DNA of 64,000 nt from Siphonodentalium dalli (Eukaryota; Mollusca; Scaphopoda; Gadilida; Siphonodentaliidae). Under the pieces are notes generated by a model. That model saw only the letters and a list, made by a program, of their open reading frames with translations. It was not told the DNA's origin and did not search any database. Each line of letters begins with the position of its first letter. Within the stretch, counting starts at the first letter, position 1. The DNA lies in contig CP136061.1 in NCBI GenBank assembly GCA_032622095.1, positions 260,618,077-260,682,076 of the forward strand, read 5' to 3'. Positions 10,456 to 19,342 of this stretch are shown here, one piece after another. A program made the position numbers and the translations under genes.

Positions 10456-11702
10456 GATGCTCGTTGCTATAGTAAATGGTATGGTCCTAACATGAGAGTG
10501 TTCAACTATACTCAGCTATAGGAGCGGACATGCACCTTCTTTGTGCGGAAATCGTATTAATTGTCATATACGCTCATGTGATTAGGTTGATCGGTTTTCA
10601 CAGACATACACCCTTGTGTCGAGTTTTATGGATTTTTTCAGACGTCGCTTCAATTGAATTCTAACGGATGATTTGTCGATATGACCAGTAACAACAACCT
10701 CCATATAAATAACGTCACGCATCCAGGCAGTTATATCTACTGGGAGACCAGCAGCTTTCGTGTTCTGTCGTCTTTCATTTATTCTATACTAAATTGATTC
10801 TCACACTCATAGCAATACACATTTGATTAGTCTATTATGCATGCCGAAAGAGAATATACAATTGCAGAAGGATTCATCCTTTGTGTGAAATGTTCAGATA
10901 ATAGGTTAAAAAACCACCAATGGCTCTCAATTAATGCCCTTGAGAAAATACGTTAAACGTACTCCATATACATTCCATATTTACCATTAATTCTTCATAA
11001 GGTTTCCTACTGCGTATTCAAAAGAATATTGGTAAATTAACGGTCAGTGGTCCTACTAAAAGCCTAGAGCACCCGAGCGCACCCGACCTTACTGGGTCGT
11101 ATCTGACCACACCGACCTTACCTCACCCGGGGGTCCGCTCGAGATGACGCATGCACTATATCGCGCCGAATATACCCGTATATACCAAAGATCCAATGCC
11201 CAACTCGATATCTCAAGCGGAAACGGAACTGTTAATCCACAACTTGCCGTCGGTTCCGTCAGGTAGACCAAATAAAACAGGCACATACCGCACCTCTCCT
11301 AGCTGTCTGACCACGGAACGGGACTGGTTGGACCTTTTGCGTGGTGTGTGCATTCGCGGACGTCTCATTGTTGCAGTATGTAACTTTTATGACCGCGTTA
11401 TTGCTTTCGATATTTAGGCGTGAACAATGGCTGGGCCAGTCTTTAAAAGTTATTGCGGGAACACAATACATACTATAACAGCTAGCATTGCAGATAAAGT
11501 ATGTCTCAGTCGGAATATAGACGAAATGTCGTATTGCGAAGTATCGGGGTGTATTTAATCCGAATAGTAGATTGTTGGTACGCATTTCGAGGCTTTCTGG
11601 TGTGGTGAATGAGAAACATTCAGTGATAAGCCGTATATTTTATATGTTATATATCGTAATAGTGTAGTCTGGAGTGTGCACAATCAGTGTAGCAAAACAA
11701 GC
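10456..11702. other. GPCR upstream region; no second gene recognised
   Basis: This is the presumed 5' flank of the minus-strand GPCR gene. An open frame at 11259-11585 (minus, 108 residues, cysteine-rich) has no domain I recognise and overlaps a plus-strand frame. It is left uncalled. Confidence 0.4.
10702..10717 (-). promoter_or_regulatory. Possible core promoter of the GPCR gene (CRE-like site and AT-rich box)
   Basis: On the minus strand, TGACGT (10712-10717) is followed by ATTTATAT (10702-10709), about 250 bp upstream of the GPCR start codon. A CRE-like half site beside a TATA-like box would suit an intronless receptor gene. Both motifs are short and may be chance. Confidence 0.2.
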
Positions 11703-11980
11703 TTGCACAGCCGAATAATTTACCAACATCGAGAAAGTTCAGAAGAGAGAAACAAAGCAGACACCAGAAATGAAAGGATAGGATATTTTATTTCAATACA
11801 CATACATATTACATAATAATGATAAGACTTATGGATAATTCTGTCGTATATTGTGGGGGATGGCATAATCTGGCAAGACTCTCTTTCTGCCATCCCCAGT
11901 ATGGTAAATATAGAAAGTAATAACTTATAGTAAGATGGCCTTGTGTGAGCCGTGCACATATTGTGTATATGTAAATTTAT
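11703..11980. repeat. 278-bp direct repeat, copy A (3' side of the LINE)
   Basis: Base for base the same as 17966-18243 in my reading, in the same orientation, 6,263 bp away. It abuts the (AT)n-tailed 3' end of the minus-strand LINE. It contains a small hairpin (ggggatggca ... tgccatcccc) and, on the minus strand, an aataaa. A 79-residue frame inside is identical in both copies but shows no domain. Likely explanations are a very long target-site duplication, or the 5' leader of a second, head-to-tail LINE copy. Confidence 0.9.
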
Positions 11981-11991
11981 ATATATATATC

Positions 11992-11997
11992 TTTATT
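11992..11997 (-). terminator. Polyadenylation signal AATAAA of the LINE
   Basis: TTTATT on the plus strand reads AATAAA on the minus strand, about 11 bp before the end of the element, the position expected for a LINE transcript's 3'-processing signal. Confidence 0.65.
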
Positions 11998-12256
11998 TTC
12001 CTCCATATAATGAAGAGATGTCAAATACAATCACGAAAATTTAACATATATACAATTAGAAAACATGACCACACAAAAAGTATAAATATGTCATATCTAT
12101 ACAAATAACAATTAGAATAATAACACAACACACGCAGCATCTATTTACATAATTTCATTCTCATGCACACCTACGCCTACCATTGCATTAGTTATAGGCA
12201 TACACATAGTCCTTCTGTCTGACACGCACATACAGACGACGTCCCCATACACGACA

Positions 12257-12375
12257 CATGCATACATATATACATACATACATACATACATACATACACA
12301 CATACATACATACATTCATACATACATACACATACAAAACATACCTCAATTCACACACACATTAAAATACTTACA

Positions 12376-12469
<94 letters not shown>

Positions 12470-12543
12470 CACACATATACACATACATACATATATACAT
12501 ACATACATACATACACATACATACACATATATATATATATGTA
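12257..12543. repeat. (ACAT)n and (AT)n microsatellites inside the LINE 3' UTR
   Basis: Runs of acat/catac (12257-12342) and at (12379-12475, then mixed to 12543). Open frames here translate to strings of I, Y, V, C and M and are artefacts. Confidence 0.9.
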
Positions 12544-12789
12544 TGCAATGCATATTTTAATACAAGCAACATATCAGACATCCCTTACACACCTACACAT
12601 GTCAGCATACATGAACAAAACAAACATAAATGTACGTTATTACGTGCACACAGCTACCACTCACCAGATATACAAAGTTACACGGGCGTCAAGGCACGTA
12701 GATTGGACGGACAGACATAACTATGTATAGATGACATCATAGATAATCATACAGTCAAGTAGACATATATTTTAGTTAAGCATCATTCA

Positions 12790-15700
12790 TTAGGGTACGG
12801 TTACTGAAACCATTGGTGTTTGTTCGATTCTACGATAGGCTTTCCATAAGCAAAATGTGCTATTTACCATGAAGTTTGTGAACAGGTCTGGCTCTTCAAT
12901 TTCGTCGAACAAATCCGGCGGACGTGCAGTTAAAAATACTTCCAGTTGTGTACGCGGATTGTAGCTATCCATTTTAAGTGAGCACGGAATACCGAAGAGA
13001 TTTAGTAATTCATACCATATGTCATTTCTAAGTTCCAGAATCATAGGACAATGTATGATTACATGTAAGGGCAGATCGTCAAACTCCGCACCACATCTGC
13101 AGTTACAATGTGTCTGTTCGGTACAGGCTATTATGTTTGCAACAGTTAGGTATGCCGCCTTGTTTGTCGGAAACTTGCGACAGGACTTCCACAGGCACGA
13201 CAGTGAGAGTGTAGGGTGAATATTATGGAAACGGTGGAGTGTTGGATCCGCGTTTCCAGAGAGTTCCCAGATTGAGTTAGAGGTTTCGACGATTGCATTT
13301 CGAACGATTTGCTTCCATGATGACCTTTCCGGAAATGCACATTTTGATACATACTTTGTTAAATAATGCATAAGTCGGTGATTTGCAAGGACATCTGCGA
13401 TATCGGCAATGAATGAATCGGCTGATACGCCGGAGATAAAGTATGAGTGTAGCCTAAGTAAAAATACAGATTTCGCTGCCTTGTCTGTAGATAAATGACA
13501 TAGACTGCCCAGAAGTAGGAGTTTTTTCTTATCCACAAAGCTTTTGACATTGCCTATACCCAGGAGTCCTTCCACTACATTTGTGCGCGTGTGCATACGA
13601 AGACCTTGTATTTTCTTTAGACAAAAACGGTGAGATCTTTCCAATGATAGGGTGTCTGAGTCTGACATGCCACATAATAGTTCACACCCAAATAGGCCTC
13701 GTGGCATAATGATTGACGTGTACATTTTTAAACTGCTAGTGGGTGTTATTCCTCCAGCATACATTCCTACGTTTGTTAGTGCGAAATAGCTTGAACGGAG
13801 TTTTTGTTTAATTTCTGTTGTGAAGTTACTCGTCTGGTTATATTTATGGAGCGGGATTCCAAGGTGTGTCAGATTATCGACTTCAGCTACATGTTTGTCA
13901 CAGAGAATCCACGATCTATCAACAGAAGCCTTTGCGTGTTCATTTTTGTTTTCATTAAAGACGATAATTACTGACTTTTGCTCGTTGTACTTGTATCTCC
14001 ATTTACGACTGTATTTAGTGCAAATATTCATAAGGTGTTGTAAACCACTTTCAGAGACCGAGAGCAATGTCATATCGTCCGCTTGCGTTGGGCATGAACA
14101 ATTAACAGAAAACATATTGAGCCCAGCTCCAGATACGGATAATTCTGACAATAGTTGATCTATAAATAGCATATAAAGTAGAGGGGAGACGACTCCTCCC
14201 TGTTTTGTTCCTTGTGCTATTGGAAACTGCTTAGAGAGAGTATTTCCATACTTTACTTGACAGGATGTTCCTTTAAGCATTTGGTAAAAAATTAACCAGG
14301 TTTTCTGATCAAAGTCTAACATGTAAAGTTTATAAAGGAGACCATTTACCCAAACGGTATCAAATGCCTTATGAACGTCTAGAAAGCATGCATATAATTT
14401 ACTGTTATTTTCACGTGCGAATATCTTCGATTCGTGTACTATGAGTGAGTTCATAAGACAATTGATACCCTTCTGGAATCCATGCTGTAGATTATGAACT
14501 TTGACCATGTCTGGAACATTACACTCTAGTCTTCTCAGTAAGATTTTTTCTAATAACTTGTAGAGAGCGGGAAGCAATGTAATTGCTCGGTAGCTATCAA
14601 AATTTGCTTGTGGTTTATTCCCACCTTTGTAGAGAGGTACAATTACGCCTTTCTTGGCAGGTTCCGGTATATATGAGAGAGACAATATTCCAGTCAACAA
14701 AGCGGACAGACATGTTATCAAAGCTGGACCACCAAATACCAAATGTTCATTGTAAACGTTGTCCCACCCTGCTGCCTTGTTCAAATTTAGAGTTTTGAGA
14801 GCACTTTCAAGTTCGCCAGGTTCAACCTTTTCGGTGATATGCTTGCAGCTACTGGACCCTTGTTTGCTATATTGCCCACTCACTAGTAGTTCTACATGTT
14901 CATTTACGAGATGGGAGTGATCTTGGTCGAAACTGCTGTCTGATAAAGGCGAATACAGCTTTTCAAAATAATTCGCCCAGCCATTAGTAATCTCAGACGA
15001 ATTTCTCAAGGTTGACCCATCATATTTGAAAATTTTGTTCGGCCTCTTATCTTGATTGCGCCTAGAGTTAAGGATCTTGAAAAAGGACCCTTGGTCCAGT
15101 TCAGCGGCTGTGTCAAGTTCGTTATTTCGATCAATCATATATTGGTTACAGCACATTCTATATTCCCGTCGGTAAAGTCTTTTCTGCGCTTTATAATCTG
15201 TATAAGTTAAATCATTTTCATCTCTTGGTCGACCAGCGGAAATCCACTGTCGTCTGCTTGATATCATATTAACATGCAATTGTTTCAAGCGACTATTCCA
15301 GAACGGCTTGAGATAACTTTTATATGTTTTACGAGGGACAGTCTGATTGGAGGCTAGCAGTATAGCAGCCACAATGGAGTCATATAATGTGTCCAAGTCA
15401 CTATTATTGACGATTGTGTGATTTGCAGGGAGTATTTCTTTTAAACAACATTGATACTGGCTGATTAAGGTAGGAGCCGCTTTAAATTTTTTCCAATTAA
15501 ATGTCGGTGTTGAGCTATCGTGTCGCCGGTCTGGTATGTCGCTTGGAACGTCACATTTAAATTGGCATACAATCGGTCTATGGTTCGATGCGCCAGACAA
15601 TACATCTTCAATAATTTCTGCATATGTGAGAGAAATGTATGGATCAAATTCAGAATAAAATATATAATCAATGCATGAACCCGACCCGTTCATAGTCGGA

Positions 15701-16305
15701 ACATAAGTGTTGCGGTTTCCTATGCAGAGAGAACTTCCATTTACTGATATAAATCTTTTTATAGCCAGAATATCACGCAGGGAATTGTCCCTTGCGCGTG
15801 TTTTGGATAGCGTACAATTAAAATCGCCCATAATAATGACGTGACCCAAGTCGAAATATTGATCGATAATATCACGCAGTGCGTTTACATATTGCAAATG
15901 AAAGTCATCGGTATAATTTGTTGATGGCAGGTAAACTTGGAATATGTACAGGTATTCTGAGCCAGGAAGTTCAACTTGGATTCCACATATTCTATCGTCT
16001 TCGAGTTGTATAGTTGATACGTAAGGATCTAAAATGTCCCTCCATATGAGGGCTACGCCGCCTTTGTATCTCCCACGCTGATGTGGGAGCCTCTGTGAAA
16101 AGTCACACACGACATGGCATTTGTAGTCACCTAACATAGGTTCAAGAATATGAGAGTTATGTGTATGGAGCCAGTGCTCACTTATACCGCATATATCTAT
16201 ATTTCTTTCGTGCACCATTTTATTCAAGTATCCACCTGCTAATGAGTCTGAAGAGGTAATACCTGTACAATTCCAAGTGGAGATTGACACCTGAGCGTAA
16301 GACAT
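12790..16305 (-). CDS. LINE ORF2 protein: APE endonuclease plus reverse transcriptase
   Basis: 1,171 residues with no interruption. The N-terminal endonuclease (about 7-250) keeps its active-site residues: N12 in STWNCTG, E43 in GISEHW, GDFN 160-163, ID 212-213 and SNHRPI 240-245. The reverse transcriptase (about 500-800) shows SYRAITLLPALYKLLEKIL at 571-589, HGFQKG 608-613, FLDVHKAFD 641-649 (catalytic D643), QGTKQGG 698-704 and QADD 741-744 (catalytic D743 and D744). Most clades have Y or F where this one has Q741. A CCHC-type cluster (C1067, C1071, H1081, C1086) lies near the C-terminus, as in many LINEs. No RNase H domain is seen. The protein should nick chromosomal DNA and prime cDNA synthesis from the nick. 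The exact clade is not resolved by eye. Confidence 0.93.
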   Translation of the reverse strand: MSYAQVSISTWNCTGITSSDSLAGGYLNKMVHERNIDICGISEHWLHTHNSHILEPMLGDYKCHVVCDFSQRLPHQRGRYKGGVALIWRDILDPYVSTIQLEDDRICGIQVELPGSEYLYIFQVYLPSTNYTDDFHLQYVNALRDIIDQYFDLGHVIIMGDFNCTLSKTRARDNSLRDILAIKRFISVNGSSLCIGNRNTYVPTMNGSGSCIDYIFYSEFDPYISLTYAEIIEDVLSGASNHRPIVCQFKCDVPSDIPDRRHDSSTPTFNWKKFKAAPTLISQYQCCLKEILPANHTIVNNSDLDTLYDSIVAAILLASNQTVPRKTYKSYLKPFWNSRLKQLHVNMISSRRQWISAGRPRDENDLTYTDYKAQKRLYRREYRMCCNQYMIDRNNELDTAAELDQGSFFKILNSRRNQDKRPNKIFKYDGSTLRNSSEITNGWANYFEKLYSPLSDSSFDQDHSHLVNEHVELLVSGQYSKQGSSSCKHITEKVEPGELESALKTLNLNKAAGWDNVYNEHLVFGGPALITCLSALLTGILSLSYIPEPAKKGVIVPLYKGGNKPQANFDSYRAITLLPALYKLLEKILLRRLECNVPDMVKVHNLQHGFQKGINCLMNSLIVHESKIFARENNSKLYACFLDVHKAFDTVWVNGLLYKLYMLDFDQKTWLIFYQMLKGTSCQVKYGNTLSKQFPIAQGTKQGGVVSPLLYMLFIDQLLSELSVSGAGLNMFSVNCSCPTQADDMTLLSVSESGLQHLMNICTKYSRKWRYKYNEQKSVIIVFNENKNEHAKASVDRSWILCDKHVAEVDNLTHLGIPLHKYNQTSNFTTEIKQKLRSSYFALTNVGMYAGGITPTSSLKMYTSIIMPRGLFGCELLCGMSDSDTLSLERSHRFCLKKIQGLRMHTRTNVVEGLLGIGNVKSFVDKKKLLLLGSLCHLSTDKAAKSVFLLRLHSYFISGVSADSFIADIADVLANHRLMHYLTKYVSKCAFPERSSWKQIVRNAIVETSNSIWELSGNADPTLHRFHNIHPTLSLSCLWKSCRKFPTNKAAYLTVANIIACTEQTHCNCRCGAEFDDLPLHVIIHCPMILELRNDIWYELLNLFGIPCSLKMDSYNPRTQLEVFLTARPPDLFDEIEEPDLFTNFMVNSTFCLWKAYRRIEQTPMVSVTVP

Positions 16306-16338
16306 ATCTGCTAAAGTAGATAATACAATTACAAAAAA

Positions 16339-17955
16339 TTAGAAGCTTTTGTTATACTGGAATTGTCGCCTGTCAAAGTCACCTTGAGATAACCATAGGC
16401 GACTGTGCACACCGCGAGGCCAGAAATGTTCATCGGTTACCGTCGAGATATCGTCCTCGTGAATGTTGATTCTGGCAGATACTGTATGCTCCTTCTTACT
16501 TTTCATCAAACGCAGAATCGAGAATCGAACTCCAGCTTTCGTGAGAAAGTTTTCAATAGCATTGTCAGTAACATCGTACATCAAATTACTCACGAATACG
16601 CGAATAGTGTTTATAGGCGTGTTACACTGTCGTCGTGTATTGCTACTTGTGTGTTGTGTGTTGTTGGGCCTATCACCTGGTGATGGGTGCGATCTGCTGT
16701 GGTGTGAATTTTCACGATCATTCCAATAGTTGTTTTGGGCCTTATAGTAACTTCCTTGATTTGAATGTTCAGGTAATGTATTTGCTCGTTTTGTTTCACG
16801 TTCACTCCGTTGTGTTGTGTCTTGGTTTTTTGTGTCATGTCGATTATATCGATCAATCTGATCAGAGTCATTCAAGTCGTCTACTGGAATAGAGTTATAG
16901 GAACTGTTTTTATCAGGTATCGGACTACTGGTAGGATATTTCTGTGAGCTTGTGTCGATTATGTTCTGGTTGAACCACTGTTGTTGGTGAGCACATAGTT
17001 GATTAAATCTAGAGTTTATTCCATTAAGAGCTTGTGAGGTGAACTGCTGGAAACTGCATGCGAATTCTCGCGAGAACATATTAAGTTTGTTATTTAGTTT
17101 GTCAATACATTTTATCTTGTTACAGTCATCAGATTCATTACTTTCCGATATTGGCTCGTCGGGGGCATTTTCCATATTATCTGGTTCATTACTTAAATGT
17201 TCATTTTCATTTGGTGTGTCGTTGGTTTTATTTGTTGTTTCACTGGGTTCTTTCGTTATTTCAGAGTTGTTCTTGTTCATTTTTATCTGCTTTTTGGGTT
17301 TTCCTTTTGCTTTCAGAGTTCCAATATAACCCGTGTTTGAATTGACAACTTTTCTGAGTGATTTGACGTCGTCTTTCGTTGATTCATTGTCCATTTTAAT
17401 TCCACGAATATCGTTTTTGAGTTTTGAAACGCCAGAACATCTCTCGTCGGCTGTGCGGTCTATGTCTAGCTCCATTGTCTCGATTTTTTCTTCAACTCTG
17501 TCGATTTTTTCCGACATCTGATTTATTATCTGGTCGTTATTATTCATTCTATCTACAAGTTTATTTATCGTCGCGGCTAGTTTTTCCGAGTAGTTCATAT
17601 TCTGTTCCTTCATCTCGTGAACTGTTTTGTACAAGTCTGCCAAACTGTGAATCGGTCCGAATTTATTTGTGTCATCTATGGTATCCAACATTTCTTTTGG
17701 CGTCTCGAAATTCTCTTTGTAGAGGGGCACAACATTTATAGCCTGACTGTTGATTTTCACTTTTGGTGCAGTGAGGACGTCAGCAATATGTTCAATTTTC
17801 TCATCAAGTATACATAACATCATTTGGTAGATATCATGAGAATATTTCACAGCAAGTGACGATTCTCTATCCGTGGACATTTCCCGATTTGCTCTTCGTT
17901 GTTTTAGAGTGCTATTTGGATTCATGTCTATTTTTTCAGATTTTGCAAGCTTCAT
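16339..17955 (-). CDS. LINE ORF1 protein (coiled coil plus RRM-like C-terminal domain)
   Basis: 538 residues. A heptad-rich coiled coil spans about 110-206, which in LINE ORF1 proteins drives multimerisation. Residues 220-445 are low-complexity and rich in N, S, T, D and E, with a basic stretch (KGKPKKQIKMNK). The C-terminal part, about 449-523 (TIRVFVSNLMYDVT ... FWPRGVHSRLWL), has the alternating strand and helix pattern of an RRM-like or ORF1-type nucleic-acid-binding domain. No CCHC zinc knuckle is present. By analogy with L1-type ORF1 it would coat the element RNA in an RNP and act as a nucleic-acid chaperone. It is followed after 33 bp by ORF2. The start is the first usable ATG, about 10 bp inside the direct-repeat boundary. 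Assignment rests on position and architecture, not on a strong domain match. Confidence 0.8.
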   Translation of the reverse strand: MKLAKSEKIDMNPNSTLKQRRANREMSTDRESSLAVKYSHDIYQMMLCILDEKIEHIADVLTAPKVKINSQAINVVPLYKENFETPKEMLDTIDDTNKFGPIHSLADLYKTVHEMKEQNMNYSEKLAATINKLVDRMNNNDQIINQMSEKIDRVEEKIETMELDIDRTADERCSGVSKLKNDIRGIKMDNESTKDDVKSLRKVVNSNTGYIGTLKAKGKPKKQIKMNKNNSEITKEPSETTNKTNDTPNENEHLSNEPDNMENAPDEPISESNESDDCNKIKCIDKLNNKLNMFSREFACSFQQFTSQALNGINSRFNQLCAHQQQWFNQNIIDTSSQKYPTSSPIPDKNSSYNSIPVDDLNDSDQIDRYNRHDTKNQDTTQRSERETKRANTLPEHSNQGSYYKAQNNYWNDRENSHHSRSHPSPGDRPNNTQHTSSNTRRQCNTPINTIRVFVSNLMYDVTDNAIENFLTKAGVRFSILRLMKSKKEHTVSARINIHEDDISTVTDEHFWPRGVHSRLWLSQGDFDRRQFQYNKSF

Positions 17956-17965
17956 TATTTCATTA

Positions 17966-18243
17966 TTGCACAGCCGAATAATTTACCAACATCGAGAAAG
18001 TTCAGAAGAGAGAAACAAAGCAGACACCAGAAATGAAAGGATAGGATATTTTATTTCAATACACATACATATTACATAATAATGATAAGACTTATGGATA
18101 ATTCTGTCGTATATTGTGGGGGATGGCATAATCTGGCAAGACTCTCTTTCTGCCATCCCCAGTATGGTAAATATAGAAAGTAATAACTTATAGTAAGATG
18201 GCCTTGTGTGAGCCGTGCACATATTGTGTATATGTAAATTTAT
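17966..18243. repeat. 278-bp direct repeat, copy B (5' side of the LINE)
   Basis: Identical to 11703-11980. It ends about 10 bp before the ORF1 start codon. On the minus strand, copy B leads into aataatgaaataatg and then aagcttg; copy A leads directly into aagcttg before the two diverge. This leaves a 7-base match after a 15-base gap, which may be microhomology at the 5' junction. Confidence 0.9.
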
Positions 18244-18278
18244 GAGTTTAGGGCTTAGTTTAAGAGTGTGTGAAAATG

Positions 18279-18342
18279 GATACTACCCGAGGGATGTTCA
18301 ATACCATGTATATGGTTCAAATTCAGATGATCGGGTAGTATG
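18279..18342. repeat. Short hairpin, actacccga / tcgggtagt
   Basis: Inverted 12-bp arms (atactacccgag and gatcgggtagtat) enclose about 40 bp. Function unknown. Confidence 0.4.
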
Positions 18343-18404
18343 TTTGGCGGACTACATGGATAACTGATTCGTATATATTGACGGTGAACGTGTTATATGT
18401 ATAC

Positions 18405-18600
18405 TTAACGGGGTACGTTCTGGGGGCAGTCTGGACATCCTCGATTCTTGTATTTGATATTGTTAGAATATGCGCTTATTGTTTTCTCTGTGATGTGTTT
18501 TTTGAATACGTGCCTACTTTGATTTTTAGTCATAGTGTTATCTAAGTTGTTCCATGAGGTGGGAATATATGAAAGGGTTAATAGCTTCACGAAAATCAGT
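18405..18600 (-). pseudogene. Possible relic of a LINE ORF2 C-terminus
   Basis: A frame containing SYIPTSWNNLD and then SRHVFKKHI resembles the SFxPxxxxxWNxL ... F pattern that ends many LINE ORF2 proteins, also seen at 24161-24577 and 34252-34537. It is short and no upstream reverse-transcriptase motif was found, so it stays tentative. If correct, direct-repeat copy B lies in this older element's 3' region. Confidence 0.3.
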
Positions 18601-18699
18601 TTCCACCCCTGTCCAAGGGATCCTGCTCTTTGTGCAATGACGCTGGTGGGTCACGTTGAATTGTTATGATGCTGTGAGGACAAAATGCTGCTGTGTCGA

Positions 18700-19135
18700 A
18701 AATTAGGGCTATAACGAGTAATCCATATGCCATGGAAATATGAAAACAAACAGATAACTATAACTAAAGCTATCACCCGGAACCTAACATATTCGTCAAA
18801 ATATAAGTAAACAGGGACCATAACTCCGGTTATAATAGGCGGACGGAACCCAAATTCGAACTTGACCTGCATTTTCATATTATTAACACACCCACCTGGA
18901 AACCAAATTAATCGGCAATTCTAAGTCGACAAGGACCATAACTCCGGAAAAATGGGCGAACCAATATTTTTGGCTAGTAAACTATACATAGCAACTGTCA
19001 TTCCATTCAGTTCATACTTACTAAAGTTGTGATCCGGAAACTAAAAAGCGAGCGGACAGACGGATGGACGGGTGGAGAGACCGACGGACGGATGAACCAA
19101 TAACATAATACGATCCGTTTTTTTAAACGGGCGTA
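18700..19135 (-). repeat. Dispersed repeat, second copy of the family at 2539-3272, opposite orientation
   Basis: ggaccataactccgg occurs at about 18813 and 18933, about 118 bp apart, with cgaacttgacctgcatt between. Then come gtgatccggaaac and an acggatggacgggtgg ... acggacggatg run (19040-19092). These are the reverse complements of gagttatggccc, aggtcaagttcg and gtccgtccgtcc in the 2.6-3.2 kb copy, but well diverged. Confidence 0.6.
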
Positions 19136-19342
19136 TAAAAACATTTAAGATATATAACTCTTGTTTCGATTAAAGTTATGCAGTTATAGCCGAACAGTTT
19201 GAAGATACATTATAATGCACTAAGGCCAATATACCCCCGGAAACACCACTTATTTGCGACACGCGCTCCAACGTTCGATATTCCTACGCGTCATTTCTAA
19301 CAGCTGATTTTCCGTTACCTGGTAATTACATAAACAATAACA

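Larger units (their letters stand above)
11981..12789 (-). other. LINE 3' UTR with microsatellites and (AT)n end
   Basis: 809 bp follow the ORF2 stop. They hold an (acat)n tract at about 12257-12342, (at)n and mixed (at)n/(acat)n tracts at about 12379-12543, and end in an (AT)n stretch at 11981-11990 that takes the place of a poly(A) tail. Confidence 0.75.
11981..17965 (-). mobile_element. Full-length, apparently intact non-LTR retrotransposon (LINE), about 6 kb
   Basis: On the minus strand the order is a short leader, ORF1 (17955-16339), a 33-bp gap, ORF2 with endonuclease and reverse transcriptase (16305-12790), and an 809-bp 3' UTR with microsatellites, an AATAAA signal and an (AT)n end. 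Neither ORF has a stop or frameshift. No LTR-type integrase, protease or RNase H is visible; the endonuclease is the APE (exonuclease-endonuclease-phosphatase) type, so it should move by target-primed reverse transcription. The flanking 278-bp direct repeats are identical, so the insertion is young. If the repeats are target duplication, the leader before ORF1 is only about 10 bp, which is unusually short. Confidence 0.9.

Noticed and set aside
11259-11585. 108-codon minus-strand frame with many cysteines
   Set aside because: No domain recognised, no signal peptide at the start, and an overlapping plus-strand frame of similar size.
11720-11959. 79-codon frame identical in both direct repeats (also 17983-18222)
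   Set aside because: Its identity follows from the repeats being identical; there is no domain, no signal of coding bias, and it could be chance.
12351-12581. Frames rich in I/Y/V/M/C
   Set aside because: Translation of (AT)n and (ACAT)n microsatellites in the LINE 3' UTR.
11703-18243. LTR retrotransposon
   Set aside because: The direct repeats look like LTRs, but the coding region has an APE endonuclease and LINE-type RT, and no protease, RNase H or integrase; the repeats do not start TG and end CA as a pair.
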